This document shows positions 1 through 12,910 of a stretch of DNA of 64,000 nucleotides, one piece after another; within the stretch, counting starts at the first letter, position 1, and every line of letters starts with the position of its first letter. The stretch covers positions 142,813-206,812 of the forward strand of contig VWPU01001214.1 in assembly GCA_013398955.1 (NCBI GenBank), written 5' to 3'. Source of the stretch: Callaeas wilsoni (lineage: Eukaryota > Chordata > Aves > Passeriformes > Callaeidae). The position numbers and the translations under genes were made by a program. The notes under the pieces are model-generated. The model searched no databases and was not told the DNA's origin. It saw nothing but the letters and a program-made list of their open reading frames with translations.

Positions 1-3000
1 TTTTCCAAATAAGTGTTTCATTGGGGTTGTTATTCATCACCAGGAAGTTCCCAGGCAATTTTGATCACCAGGGGAAAAAAAACCTACATGTTTTTAAGTA
101 ACGTGTACATGGTTTCTTGCCAGCTGATCAGCCCTGATAGCACATCAAATTCAAAGGCTTGCGTCCAGCTATTAAAGGAGAATTTAACAGCAAAAATGTG
201 AGTGCGCCTTCCACACTTTAAAAACTGCCTGTAATCAAAATCTAATTAGTATTCTATTTTCCTAGTGGGAAAACAGAGAGAAATGCACACAGACAGACAT
301 GGTGTTAGATATTAAGCCAAAAGATGTCTCCAGAAACCAGCCATTCATCTTTTGCCTTTTTTTTTTCCCCTCTTCCTTTATCACCAACATCTTGTCTCTT
401 GAAATATAGACATCACTAAATCAAAAACACTTACCTTTTCACATCATTATAGAATTGCTCAGATTAAATAAGAGCTCTGTACAGCTCCTCAAATCTCAGC
501 TATGTTTTCAAACCACCAGGGAGGGCTAGTTCTTCCTGCTCACACAATTATCAAATTGTTGCCAATCTGAGCGTTCCCTGTATCAATCTCATTATTATTA
601 AGTAGTTGAAATCACCTATGGATCTCATTACCATCACTAGGAAAAAGGTCGCAAGGTGACAGCTGCAATTTACTTTAAAATTATCATTGAAATAACCTTT
701 TTTTATAGACTATTTAGGTTGTTTCAGTGTATTTCTCATGGTAAAAAAAAAGCAGAATTTAACGACCTTAGAACTCTGCTCGGTTTTGTTTGCTTGTTGT
801 GGGAGTTTATTCTTTGTTTACTTTGGAAGTAACAGGGACCTGATTATCCATCCTTTGTTTTCCTGGTGGAACTCCTGAGGTTACTGGGTGGCTCACACTG
901 TAAAAGAAAGCCAGGTCAAATCGCTAAAGATGAAGTCCTTTTGAAAAGTTAATTAGTCACTGAAAATGCGTGAGCATTAAGGAAAAAAAAAAAGAAAGAA
1001 AAGGCAGTTTTTAGGAGGACTTTCTCTTAGCAGCGGCTCAATTTTCATCATTTCATCTCTTAAAGGTGTCTGTCGGTTTTCCAGCCATAAAAATAGTCCT
1101 AAACAGAAAAAAAAGAAACAATTTTTCAATCCGAACAAAAAGCATAAAAATTGCCTTCCTCGTGTTTTCAGGGAAAAAAAAAAAAAAGAAAAACGACTGC
1201 CAGAACTTGTTTATAAATTACAAGTAAACACAAAAGAGAACAATCCTTGCTGGCCGTCTCCCACTCACTTTTAAGTGGATCGCTCTGCAAAATATTCTGC
1301 TGTTGGGTTGGTATTTTTAGAGGGAAACATTTTTGCTCAGTAATGTGGAAATAAAATAACTGCAATCGCTTCCTTCCTCTGAAAAAATGACACATAACAT
1401 TTTATATTTAAAATTCAATTGAGAAAGAAACTGTATTTTTTACCCAAAGCCTCATAGCTGTACATTTTTTTTTATTATTTTTTTTTCTCTGGTCTGTTCA
1501 GGCTTCTGCTGCATTTTGGATGTGAACTTAACAGAAGATGCTGCAAAAAGCAGCAGCTACAAGTAGTGACGGAGTTATCAAACAAATATGCAAGGGCAGG
1601 ACAGAGAAGATGAACAAAACAACACTCACAAGTTCAGAATATGATTGCTCTGGATGACTGTAAACTCCCAGAGGTTTTCATTCCTGTCTCTCATTAATTC
1701 CTCTTACTCCTGAAGTGGTATCAAGTGGGATTTCTTTTTAGAACTGCCTATAAGATCACCCATTTTTTAGGCACAAATCTGCTGTTCACATCAGTCATAA
1801 AAGCACCAAAATGATCCCCACCAACGGCTGCAATTGTTGCCATTTACAACAACATTTAAGGAGTGTTGTGCACCTCTTCTCCTGTTCTAAAGGAAGGGAA
1901 GGTGCACATTTTTAAACAGATATTGCAAACTCTGCTCTTTTACCTGAAGTATTAGCTCAGCACCTACACCCTCTAATGACTCAACACCTTCTTTCCACAA
2001 ACAAATCCCTGAAACAGCTCTGACCAAAACACAAACCCCACAAATAATTACATGAAACAATGGATTTGCCTGTTTCAGAAATAAATTCGCCTAAAATGTG
2101 AAATGTCTCTGTCCAGACACAAACATTTCATCAACAAACCCTTTATATCTCCCTTTATTTATACTTACTCACACAACTCCACGTACCAGCTCATAAATGT
2201 GGGTCTTGTAAAACAAACAGCCATAAATACACAACACACACGGGCTACATACGTACGGATATTAATATTTGTAATAGAAATCATATCTCTCTGTCTTCCA
2301 AAGGCGCCCTTTGTAGCTTTCTTGCCTTTTAAATTCAGCTATTCTTGAGCACAGTTTGTCTTTGAAATATGCCAGGATAATGCATTATTGAAGTACTGTA
2401 CTGAGACTGTACATAAAATCAGTCACGTTCAACAAATTTCCATTTTACTTAGGGTTTTTTTTTTCATAATTATTCCTCACTTCTATCACAGCCCCATCCT
2501 CAAGAGCTCTCTGGTTACGCCACTAAAATTAACCACATGCTACAGGTTATGTCTCCAAGGGACTTGCCATCAAGAGAAATGGAAGGTAAAGGAAGAAAGC
2601 AAAATATAATACTTTTTCTATCATTCCTGTGAATAATAAATGAACCAGGTTGCAAAATTAAGCACTGGACAGATGAGCTAGATTTGAAAAAAAACTTTAT
2701 TAATTGACCAGATGCATCAGAATGGTTTATTTCTCAGTGTAAAGATTCTGAAAGCTGTTGGGAACAGCAAAACAAGGATTTAAAACCTGTCTTAAAACTT
2801 CTGGCATGAATTGGCAACGCTTGGTTCAAGAAAGAGTTAAGTCTAACAAGCAGAAAAAAAGAAATTAACTAAAGTAAGGCCCTTGTGATACAATGACACT
2901 TGCTCTATGCTCTTACAGAGAAAAACACGATGATAAAACACCACAAAGAGGAGTGTTATGAATTTTATTAATGACTAGAAGACAGTGTGCAAAACATCAA

Positions 3001-5418
3001 AGGTCTGTGGAAAAGATTAATGACCCCGTGTGAGACTGTTTAATTACCTCCAGCTAATTAGATTCTTGACCAAATTTTTAATATCTGCATTCCTTCTAAA
3101 GCCTAATTGAGATTCCACATTATTTATCAATCTTTCAAAAAGCCCTTAGTGTGCTGCTTTTTTTAGGGTTGGGTTTTTTTTTTTTCCCTTTGCACTTTGA
3201 CTCCATTTATGGTCAATTATTAAATAAATAGCAAAGTAACCGTTCTCTCCAAACTGTGTATGTGGAACACTTTCAGCCTGTTTATTTTGACTGCGGGCCT
3301 ATCACTGGCATCTCTTATACATAATGAAGCACTCTGAGAAATAAACTGACCGGCTTCACTGTAAACAGCGGCGATAATATTTTTGTTATCGGGGCTGCGC
3401 TCAGGAACTCCTCCTGTGGTTTGTGTAAATCAGCCCTTGCTGCTGTCAGTTAATCCTGACTCCCGCGCACCTTGGGCCGGGCCCAGGGCCGGCGCGAGCG
3501 TTATCGCGCAAAGAGGAGAAGCCCGTCCTCGCCATCGGATTATTTCCCCCCCGCTCACGCAGGAATACTCCAGTCCTACAAACCACCACTGTTAAATGAC
3601 TTGCCTTTTACAATGGGATTCGTGTCAGAAGGCAGGGGACACCTGCAATAATTATTTATTTTTTAAACCCCTTCAGATCACCCGTTACCCCCTGTCAGAG
3701 CGACCGCTGTCTACATCACACATGAAGACTGACCTTGGTTTAAGGTTTTCCTTGGTTTCCTTGACTTTGCTTTAAGGTTTTCCACAAAACTTTTACCAAT
3801 TCATTTTGGAGAGTAGGAAAGGGGAAAAAGTCAGGCATTTCAAGGTCTGTGATGGAGAACATAATTTTGTGTGACTTTGGATAATAAAACACTTCCCAGT
3901 TATGTGGAAGCAGAGAATCTCTGCTTTCTTCCTTTGCTTTAGCTATAAACCCAAGTCTTTGATTTGAAACCATTTGCTTTGAAAATCTTTTTGTACATTT
4001 TATTATAAATTAAAAAACCAACGTGTGCACATGCAAAATTATATCTTCATATTGTATGTATGAAACAAAACACTTTGGGAGAATTTCTTCGCCATTTCAT
4101 ACAGATTTTTTTTTCCAATTATCCACCAAAGTTTGCTCATAAAATCATACCACATATATAGAAATATAGGGGATAGATTAAAAGAAATATATATATTCTC
4201 TATTAAATTTTACATGGTTTATGTTATTTGTATAACACACTGCTGGCTGGCACAACTATTAAAATACAGAGGATTTTTTCCTCTGATGTAGACACAAGTG
4301 TCTGTATGTACAGACAGACACTGAAAAAATCTACAACATTTTAATGTATGCGACTCTAATAAATGCAGAGGGAACAGGGCTTGGAGGGAGGGATCACATT
4401 TTTCATTATCACGTTTGCAACAAGCCCTATCCAATGGGATACGAACATCCAGGCGTTATCACAAAAACACATCATTTAATAATAGAAAAAAGTGAATGTC
4501 AAAATGGCAAAGAATGCAAATCAATACAAAAGGATAACGAAGCAGGCATGGAAGAGACACGTAATATATTATCTTTAATTTCTTGGGAGTGACGAAATAT
4601 CTAGTTACACACTAAATCACTCACAGGAATTCTGCAGGAATAAACTTATTTGGGATGCAGTAGTCAAAGCCACTTGATGTCTCTGATGCAATAAAAAGCT
4701 TAAAGTTCCTAAAGTCTGTGTAGCCAGGTGTATACTGTGTGCTCCAGTCGGTGTCAGAGTGCTTCAAAGCCATTAAACCCTTATAGCTATGGATATTAAT
4801 AATATAATTTGTTTTGTATGAGTGCACCATAAAGTAGGGTCATGCTTTTAGGTTTGTTACATGGTAGAGAAAGGATTAGGGGAAAAGATGGCCCTGTTAA
4901 ACAGAGCACCCACTTTTTGCAAAACTGTGGCATTTTTGCAAATTCATACCCTTATTTCTTTCAGCAGGCAGAGCAGAGTCAGAGTTTCTCTCTCCCAGCC
5001 TGCACCCACCTGTCTGAGGGGTTCTCTCAGTGCCTTTACATCTGATCTGCAGCTCCAGCCCCAAGCGTCTGACAGGTGACAGATGCTGCTGTGTTTTGGG
5101 AGGACCATAATGGACACTGGTACTGCAGAAACTGATCTGGACAGACAAGGGGATTAATTTAAATGGCAATTCAGGCCCAGTTTAACCAAGTGCTGTGTGG
5201 GTGTGCTTTAAAGCAAAAGTTTGATCTGGTGTTAGAAGCTTCATCAGCCCAGGGAGACCCTCCTTTTTGCCCATGTGGGCATCCCTGCCCTGCTCCCCCC
5301 GCCAGCCATCCTCCAGCTCCAGAGAATCCTCTTCTCCTCCCTGCCACAACACAGGCTGCTCCAGGGAAGTTTCACACAAATCACAGCACACACTGGCAAA
5401 CTGAGCAATCCTGTACGG
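1..5418. other. AT-rich unique non-coding region
   Basis: No gene or transposable element is recognised. There are A/T runs near 360, 1172 and 1465. A long T-rich tract ending in CAG at 1500-1501 is a good splice-acceptor match followed by about 34 open codons, but no donor was seen. Homeodomain-type TAATTA/CTAATTAG motifs cluster around 3040-3065, and a CpG-dense patch lies at 3390-3560 (listed separately). The sequence at 3980-4230 is very AT-rich. Confidence 0.6.
3390..3560. promoter_or_regulatory. small CpG-dense patch (orphan mini CpG island)
   Basis: About 16 CpG dinucleotides fall in roughly 170 bases, with about a dozen between 3465 and 3540, inside AT-rich DNA where CpG is otherwise rare. 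Just upstream, CGATAA (3372-3377) and TTATCG (3386-3391) form an inverted pair of GATA-type motifs spaced by 8 bases. CpG kept in a CpG-poor background suggests an unmethylated regulatory element. No promoter or exon could be tied to it. Function is inferred and counts are by eye. Confidence 0.35.
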
Positions 5419-5560
5419 AATCATGGAATCACAGAACCACTAAGTTTGGAAAAACCCTCTAAGGTCACCGAGTCCAACTCTTAGCACAGCCAAACCCACC
5501 ACTAGCCCATGGCCCCTGAGCTCCACCTCTCCACATTTTTTGACATCCAAATCTCCATTT
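5419..5560 (-). mobile_element. CR1 LINE 3' fragment
   Basis: Reading on the + strand, GAATCATGGAATCACAGAA is followed by a TAAGTTTGGAAAAACCCTCT block and a GAGTCCAAC motif, the reverse complement of a CR1 3' end. The copy is 5'-truncated, diverged, and keeps no reverse-transcriptase frame. The right edge is approximate. Confidence 0.75.
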
Positions 5561-5629
5561 TTTCCATTTATTTACAACTGAATGGATGCTGCTGATGGTG
5601 CAATAATAATTTCAAAACAAACAAACACC

Positions 5630-5795
5630 CACACAGCAAACCAAAAGCACAGTCCCACTTGACCTGTGATGAGGAGAAGAATTCGGAGATCTGTGCAGCA
5701 NCACACAGCAAACATCAAACCAAAAGCTCAGTCCCACTTGACCCAGTACAGAAAACATCTGTGCTGAGGAAAAGAATTCGGAGATCTGTGCAGCA
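5630..5795. repeat. imperfect tandem duplication with a single N at the junction
   Basis: The left unit (5630-5700, 71 bases) and right unit (5702-5795, 94 bases) share the same start (CACACAGCAAA) and the same end (GAATTCGGAGATCTGTGCAGCA without its first bases), and are separated only by an N at 5701. The right unit has two internal insertions of about 7 and 16 bases relative to the left. A single N exactly at a duplication junction suggests two overlapping contig ends that were not merged, so the duplication may not exist in the animal. Confidence 0.85.
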
Positions 5796-8380
5796 TCCAG
5801 AAAAGGTAGTGGGAGGCTAAGGGGAAGGCACGAGGCAGCAGGAGCATTCACTTACTTTAAAAGAGAATTTATTAGCCCAGTCTTGCCCCTGTGGCCTTTG
5901 AGAGAGTGAATAACAAGCTCGCCTCCTTGGCTCTTCCACCTAGGAAAGGCAGGCGGATACCTCCACTGCTGATCCACAATCTGCATCCCCCGGGAGGGAT
6001 GCTCAGCCACAGGAGGACATGAAGGCAAGAGCAGAAATTCTGCATTTTTCACTAATATTCATTCTCAATATTCTTATCTGAGATTCTTCATTCCATCTCG
6101 CACTGGATATTTAAAGTAACAGAACAATGGAAGCTGAGTAATTATACTGAAAGAACAGAGTAACACAAATTTTGTTGCTTGGATTTTTGTTTTGCTGAAT
6201 TTTAAATAATCTGTTTTGTCCTAATCTGCTGAATTAGTGTTTGCCTTTATGCCAATATGTTCTCGTATATCTGGAACCGCTGCATAATTTTACATCTTTC
6301 TACACCGAGCCTGCCCAAAACCAAGATCACTTCTAACTTAAAGTGCTCCTAAAAATTTGAAGTGCTCTATTAATTTTAAATTGCTCTACATCATGTCTGC
6401 TTAGAATCCCAACTGCTTTTTCACGCAAAAAATATTAAACTATAAAATGCACATCTGCAACATAACAGCTACTGAGCTTTTTTTTTTTTAATTTTATTTT
6501 AAACATCAGCTTTCTCTCTTTTTCCTTTATCTTTGAAAGAAAAAATGCTCTCAGAGAAAAATAATAGAACGACTCATCATACATTTTATTGTGAGCCTCC
6601 CTCTATTGAAAACCTTTTAGGTTTGTCACAGGACTAAATATATTTTATGTCTACCAATTGGTAGCACATAGTCCAGCCCATTAACCCGCTGACCTCAATA
6701 AATTATGATTTCCTGGCAGGAGCAGTATCCCTGGAAGACTGACACATCCCCAAACGCGCTCTGAGGGTTAACAATACTCCCCAGGATTTTTACAAGACGG
6801 CTCCAGTCCGAGACTTCTGTCTCAGGCAGTTCTTTGGAAAATGTTCTCAAAGCCTTTGGTGTTTTTAGAACCCTGACTTTATCCTCAGCAAGGGGAAGAA
6901 ATGGCATCGTTTCCAGCTGAGCCCATCACGTTATCTGTGGAACAACAAAGCCCTGGTGCTCCACCGGCACAGCTTCCCCGCGGGGCACCTTCACCAACCA
7001 AGCCTTGGCCCCCGCTGCGAGGTCGCAGAGGTGTCCCTCAGCTTCCCTTTGCTCACATCAGTTTTCCACGGAGCAATCCTCTCACCTGACCCTTAGGGGT
7101 CTGTGCAATCCAGTCCTCGTTGTCTCCCACCACCTCTGTCTTCTCTTTGATGTTTATAAATGGATGTCGTGAAAAGGAACTTGTTGAGTGAAAGACAAAG
7201 GAACTCTATTTACTGTGAAGAGAGGGCTGACTCAATATAAAACTGTATTTGGCTCAGTGTAGTGGTGGACATTGGCAGCCAGGCTGATTTTTAGGACAGA
7301 TTTCTAAGCTGAAGGCCTCTCATTTCCTGTACTTGCACGGCAACTCCAGCACTAACAAGTGGATTCACTGTCAAAGTCATTTTCCTTGTGCCACTGTATC
7401 TGAAGTACTTTATATTAATCTATCAAGAGGTCACTGCTCCTTTAGCAAGTGACCATAAATATACACAAACACAAAAACCCTGCTCTGAGCATGCCACGGA
7501 TCAAGCTCCTCCAGATCCATATATTTGCTAGTTTGCCATGAAGATATAAAAGCAGCTGAGTGATGGGATGAAGCAATAACCCTTCCCGGCCATGGTGCTT
7601 TATCTTGGGAGTAGCCTGGGTGGTGCTGATTATTTACACAGGGTCCATCACAATAAGCTGCTCCTGGGATATTTTCCAAGCAACAGATTCACACAAAGTT
7701 CCTTGACTTTAAATTAGAGCTGGATCTCTACGTACACTCTGCTCTTCAGACCATCTCTACTACAGGAGCAGCTGGGCTCCTGCTGGGGACACGGATTTTT
7801 GTTGGGAGGGGCAGCTCGTCTGTCATCCAAGATTGGATGGTACATTCCCAGCTAACCAAGCAGTCACCTGCCTGCCTTGACCAGATTCCAGTTTCTTTTC
7901 TGAAATAATCCCAACTGTATCCTCATGAATCTCTGTAGGAGAGCAGGATCAGTTACTGACACAAACAAGGCTCCTACCTGGAAAAGGGATGTGATTCTTT
8001 CTTTGGTAATATCTTCCATCCATTTAAAGAATTTCCTTTTTACATTATCACAATGTAACTTGTATTATTGACTGCTGATTCCTACACTACTTGTGAATCC
8101 ATACGAATTCCCAGTGGGGTTGTGGCTCCTGAAGATCTCTTTGATGCTCATTTTTCCTCAGGGACAGCACTATCAGGTGAAACTTTTTCAGTCCTTAACA
8201 CTGGAGACTAAGGGTACTTAAATGTTTGTTTGCTCTGCTCAAAAGACAGTTTCTGTGGCAAAGGCATTGATGTCTTTGTCTCAAATGAGATTAACATTTC
8301 ATTATTCACTGGATCACAACTTCCCACCAAGGTCGAGGCAGCAACTTTATTCATGGAATATAACAGCTCATAAAAAGAAG
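5796..8380. other. unique non-coding region
   Basis: No repeat or gene is recognised. A reverse-strand open frame (5852-6052) ends at a GTAAGT-like donor context, but it has no convincing acceptor and no recognisable protein. The stretch at 6900-7090 is moderately GC-rich and open for 62 codons on the + strand without a known domain. Confidence 0.55.
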
Positions 8381-8450
8381 AGGGACTGGATGGGCTTTAA
8401 GGTCCCTTCCAACCCAAATCATTCTGGGATTCTGTGATGATTCTATGAAA
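8381..8450 (+). mobile_element. CR1 LINE 3' terminal stub
   Basis: Only the last ~70 bases of a CR1 are present: GGGCTTTAAGGTCCCTTCC, then AACCCAAATCATTCTGGGAT, closing with the characteristic TCTGTGATGATTCTATGA tail. It lies in sense orientation on the + strand and is severely 5'-truncated. Confidence 0.85.
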
Positions 8451-9934
8451 TAGCAATTAGACCAGAAACACTGCAACAAATCAATAGCAACAAAACTAGA
8501 GGGTGATCTGAGCTTTCCCTCTGGGAATTACATTTCCCCTGAGTGAGGAGGAGTCCCACAGCCATCCCTGCTGCCCACAAGGGTGGAGCTCCCTCCTGCA
8601 GCCCTAAACTGCCATTCTGCAGGAAAAATAACTGCTCCTGCCTGGAAGTGTGACTGAAACATCCTGTGTTACTTTTAGTTATTACTTACAACCATATTGA
8701 ATATTCTTCTTCCTTACCTCTCGAGAGAGTTATGGGGAAGTTATATTTTGGGAATATTATGGGAAAGCAGTGGGACATACCTGTGAATCCACCTTAGCTA
8801 TAAAGCCTCCATCACTACTGGAGTTTTTCCACTCTGAAGCTCTGTATCAGGAAACACTGAACTCACATTTCCCCTCTACCTGACTGCAAGATATTTAAAA
8901 TAAAGTGGCTACAGCTGCCATAACAAACCATCCATCCCTATCCCGTCCCCTGGGACAGCTTTCTGCCACTTGAATGTTCTCAGAGTCCAAGTTTCTTGGA
9001 CAAGCCTTTGGTTCAATAAAATATTTGCTGGATGCAAAACCCGTGGTTATATTGGGTTTTGTTAAGCACTTTCCTAATAAAGGGCAATGCATGTTGAGCC
9101 TTCATAGTAACTCAGATGTGACACAAATAATACAGCAGATAATTACAGCGCCCTTTCGCTCACCTCAAATTTAAACAAAGGTTAAGCTGCCCTTTAGAAA
9201 AGTAAATATTTTCTGTAGTCAAATAAGTGTAGACACCTTTAGAAACAAGGATATATTGCCAAACTAAATTGAATGGAAAATGGTTACAATAGAATAATTT
9301 CAAAATATAAAGGATGCAGAGCTGCTCAGCAGAAGCAGCAGCCAGACATCCTGGCATCACGGACGGCCCCTTACCTTACAAAATTCCCAGGCTGGTGGCC
9401 ATATGTTTTCCAAGAACTGTTGCTTGAAATTTCTGTCTGGTCACAGCAGATAGGAGAGAGAAATATTAAAAATAAGAAAGTGCATAATCTCCTCACCTCC
9501 CAAAGTCTGGTAAACAATTTATATCAAATTTCATACAACAGAACAAATCCATGGACCTTTAAGTAATTAAGAAACAGACACTGAGGCTTAAAAAATAAAC
9601 TTCAGGGGAAATCTCCCATAGTGGCCAGGAAATGGCTCGTAGGTTTTATTTAGTTCTCATAGTCCAAGGTTTAGCTGTGAGGGAGATAAGAGCCAGGTGT
9701 GTTTTACACATCTAATTTGTTTAGTCTGAAGCTCATTCAAACGGCACTTTCCAACTCCAAGTTTTCACCCGACTTCTAAAATCTCAATCTGGGATGAACG
9801 GGTGTCAGATATAGTCAGGGACCCTGAAGGAGAAGGATCACCTTTGCAGGGAGGAAATTGTCAATTATTTCCGGTACGCCTGGTTTTGGGGGCTGGAGGG
9901 TGGCCAGGCATCCTTCTGTTGGCTGTGTTAAGAT
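8451..9934. other. unique non-coding region
   Basis: Nothing recognisable apart from short open frames of up to 97 codons without domains. There are no long homopolymers or tandem repeats. Confidence 0.5.
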
Positions 9935-10075
9935 GGAACCAGAGACTCACCAAGGTTGGAAAAGACCTTCAGGACCACCAAGTCCAACCTTCAGTTGATC
10001 ATCACCACTTGCACTAAACCAAAAATCCCCCATCTACTCGTGTTTTGGACATTTTCAGGGACGGTGACTCCGGCA
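9935..10075 (-). mobile_element. CR1 LINE 3' fragment
   Basis: CTCACCAAGGTTGGAAAAGA, ACCACCAAGTCCAACC and a later GACGGTGACTCC block match the reverse complement of a CR1 3' region. The terminal octamer repeats are decayed. The right end is approximate, and no coding capacity remains. Confidence 0.7.
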
Positions 10076-11445
10076 GATGTGCCGGATGACCAGCAAAAAG
10101 TCAGTGCTGTCCAATGAATCCTCCCATACTAAAGGCAAAACCACACTGAAGGTCGGTTCCAAGGATTTAGGCCCAACTAACCCCTCTTTGCTGAACTGCC
10201 CAGTGAAAAGCTGATAAATGCCCAAATATATCTGATTCTTTCCTTTGATATGAGCGAGCCATGAGTCCCCTTTTGGATGGGGGAGGCAGCTGAGTGTGTG
10301 GGGGAAGCTGGGGGCTGCAGGAAGCTCTGCTGGGAGGAGATTCATCCTCTGGGAATGCACAGGATGAGGCTCCATGGCTGCAGCTCTTCAGCCCGATGTC
10401 ACATTGGCACAGGTAGGTAGAGGCTCTGTAAAGCAAACAGAGCTGTTAAAAACTATGATTCTTAATATTTTAACCTTTAACCGCCTCTGGCAATAAGGGA
10501 ATAGCAAGATATTTGGTCAAGAAACACTTTATCCATGAAACACAAGGGATTGATCTGTGGCAGTAATATTCGCAATGGTCCAGGACAGGGCAAATCAGTA
10601 GAAAAGAGGCAAAATAATCATCATTACCATTCCAGTGTTGACTAATCTGACTTCCAGGCCCTGCTTGAGTCTCCCAATCCTATTGGTGCAAGTCACATCC
10701 AACTTCAACTGTACTTGCATTTTGAAAATTATTAATCGTGCCCTTCTCTCTTTGATCCACTAAAAAAAAAAATAGTCAATGAATTTACACCCTGTTACTT
10801 ATTCACGAACAAGTTGTGCCCCTGAATTTTAACATGCTATGCCTTAAACCATCAGCTGTATATCTGCTTTATGTGATGTTCCTACATGAGCTGGCAGTCC
10901 ATCAATTTAGTGTCCATACATTTCTTTGAAAGCTATATTATAATTAGAGCTTAGGTTAATACTATTCCGTAGCCATAAAACAGACGTAAAATAATTATAA
11001 CTCATTTAGTGAAATTAGAAAAAGAGCAATTATTAGACTCCCATTGTGAGGCTTTGCTGTGAGGGACAGATAATCTATCTGCAAGATGTACTTTAAGAAC
11101 ACCATTTTGAAAGAAATAAAGTAGATAAATTACTGTTTTGTTTGGGTTTAAGAAAACTTAGACCCATAAATACAAGTTCAACAAACATAAAGGATGTGTG
11201 CAAGGGAAGTGAAAGTTCCACTGCAAGAAAAGAGATTAAAGTATTTAGATGAGGCTTTCCTGACAGTGCCTCTCAGGATGTTGGGAAGTTTGATCTGTTA
11301 AGATTTGCAAGGCATTAAATACTACAGGGCTGCGGACAAAAGCCTATAAACTTCCAACTAAACATGAGGATGTGCACAATTGGAGCAGGAGGGAGTGGGA
11401 TCACCGATGCTGACGTGAGCCTCAGCACAAGCAGGAGTGCAGCAT
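10076..11445. other. unique AT-rich non-coding region
   Basis: No gene or repeat is recognised. A 106-codon reverse-strand frame (10055-10375) overlaps the CR1 edge and has no recognisable domain. Confidence 0.5.
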
Positions 11446-11585
11446 TTCACAGAATCCCAGAGTGGTTTGGTTTGGAAAGGAACCTAAAGCCCACCTCATT
11501 CCTGCCATGGGCAGGGACACCTTCCTCTCAAGCAGGTTGCTCCAAGTCCCATCCAACCTGGCCTTGGACACTTCCAGGGATTTCC
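11446..11585 (-). mobile_element. CR1 LINE 3' fragment
   Basis: TTCACAGAATCCCAGAGTGG begins the reverse-complement CR1 tail, followed by GGGCAGGGACACCTTCC, a GGTTGCTCCAAG block and GGCCTTGGACACTTCCAGGG. About 140 bases of 3' sequence remain. It faces away from the + strand copy at 12017-12234, giving an inverted pair 431 bases apart. Confidence 0.9.
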
Positions 11586-12016
11586 AACAACTTTAATTAG
11601 GCTTTTATATATCAGAATTTCTCATTCTCCATGCTCCTGGTATGCTGAGATATCCATTTATATGGGAAGACATCACTTTTTGTTGGGAACACACCTTCCA
11701 GGCTGAAATATTACTTAGGACTGTATTGCGCCAACAATTTGCCCACTTTCACCTTCTCTGACAGGAGACTAAGATAGCAAAACCTCTGATGAATCAGCAA
11801 CTAAAATGACAGGCTCTTGTCCAGCTGCTGCTCACACAGAGGAAAAATCCCCAACATTGCCATTTCCAAGCTTTAAAGGACAGAACCTTCAGATAAGAGG
11901 GGTTTTCCCCCTCCCTTCCAAATGCAGGATCTTTGCATGTCTGAACTATGACACAGATCTTTGGTCCTATGGGTTTTTCTTTTTTGTACGCTTCTAGTAA
12001 TAGAAAATTACATACT
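11586..12016. other. spacer between inverted CR1 copies
   Basis: Unique sequence of about 430 bases with no recognised feature. It would form the loop if the flanking inverted CR1 copies paired in a transcript. Confidence 0.5.
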
Positions 12017-12234
12017 AAACTGGAACAGAATAAGTTTAGATTGGATATTGGGAAGAAATTCTTCCCTATCAGGGTGGTGAGGCCCTGGTAGAAGTTTCCC
12101 AGAGAAGCTGTGGGTGCCCCTGGATCCCTGGAAGTGTCCAAGGCCAGGTTGGATAGAGCTTGGAGCAACCAAGGCAGGAGATGGAACTGGATGAGTTTCA
12201 AGTTCCCTCCCAACCAAATCATTCCAGGATTCTG
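12017..12234 (+). mobile_element. CR1 LINE 3' fragment
   Basis: Sense CR1 3' sequence: a GATTGGATATTGGGAAGAAA motif, then ATTCTTCCCTATCAGGGTGG, CCCAGAGAAGCTGTGGGTGC, CTGGAAGTGTCCAAGGCCAGG, ending CCAAATCATTCCAGGATTCTG. About 218 bases remain, without coding capacity. Confidence 0.9.
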
Positions 12235-12910
12235 GTTTTGTTCAGCCTATGCCATTTGTAAGGAAGTTTGACTTTGTCCACCTCAAAAGAGCTCTACAAA
12301 AGCCAAATGTTTCCTCAAGGATTCCCATGAGACAAAGAGGAAGATCTGAATAAAAAATCCCGTTCATGGTACTCAGGGCTCAACCCAAAAACAGAGCGAG
12401 ACCCAATCACAGGGAAATCGTTGGGTTCACGAAAATGTGTAAAACACATTGCAGTGGCTGAGCTAAACACAACAGAGCACAGAAAGGCTCCTGCTTACTG
12501 CTAACATTAAAAACCACAACGAATTAAACACTAAATGGCTTTAAAGTGCCTGTGATTTATTCAAAGCAACACTACATTGATATTTCTCATTTCTTTTCGG
12601 GTCAGGGCATTTACAATTCATATTTTCAGTCTTACCTCTACAGTTGAGGGAGACAGAAGGAAGCCTCTACTATCAGGCTGATTTCAAAAGTTGGAGGTAA
12701 AAACATCAAATGTCACACAATATGGCAAAAATATATCAAACTCGATGAAATTCTTTGTTTCTTTAGCATAATTTCTCTGGAATGCTTTTGAACTTTCAAA
12801 GAATCCTATAAATTCCTCCTTGCCTAATTTATAGCAACGTTAGAAATAAATCAATTAAAATCAAGCTATTTTGTATAACAGGAAAAAAAAGGGGGGAAGC
12901 ACATACAAAA

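Noticed and set aside
1465..1610. Strong acceptor-like site followed by ~34 open codons
   Set aside because: No donor, no poly(A) signal close by, and no recognised peptide. Kept only as a note in the regional entry.
11794..12222. 142-codon reverse-strand frame
   Set aside because: Half of it is antisense translation of the CR1 copy at 12017-12234. No domain is seen.
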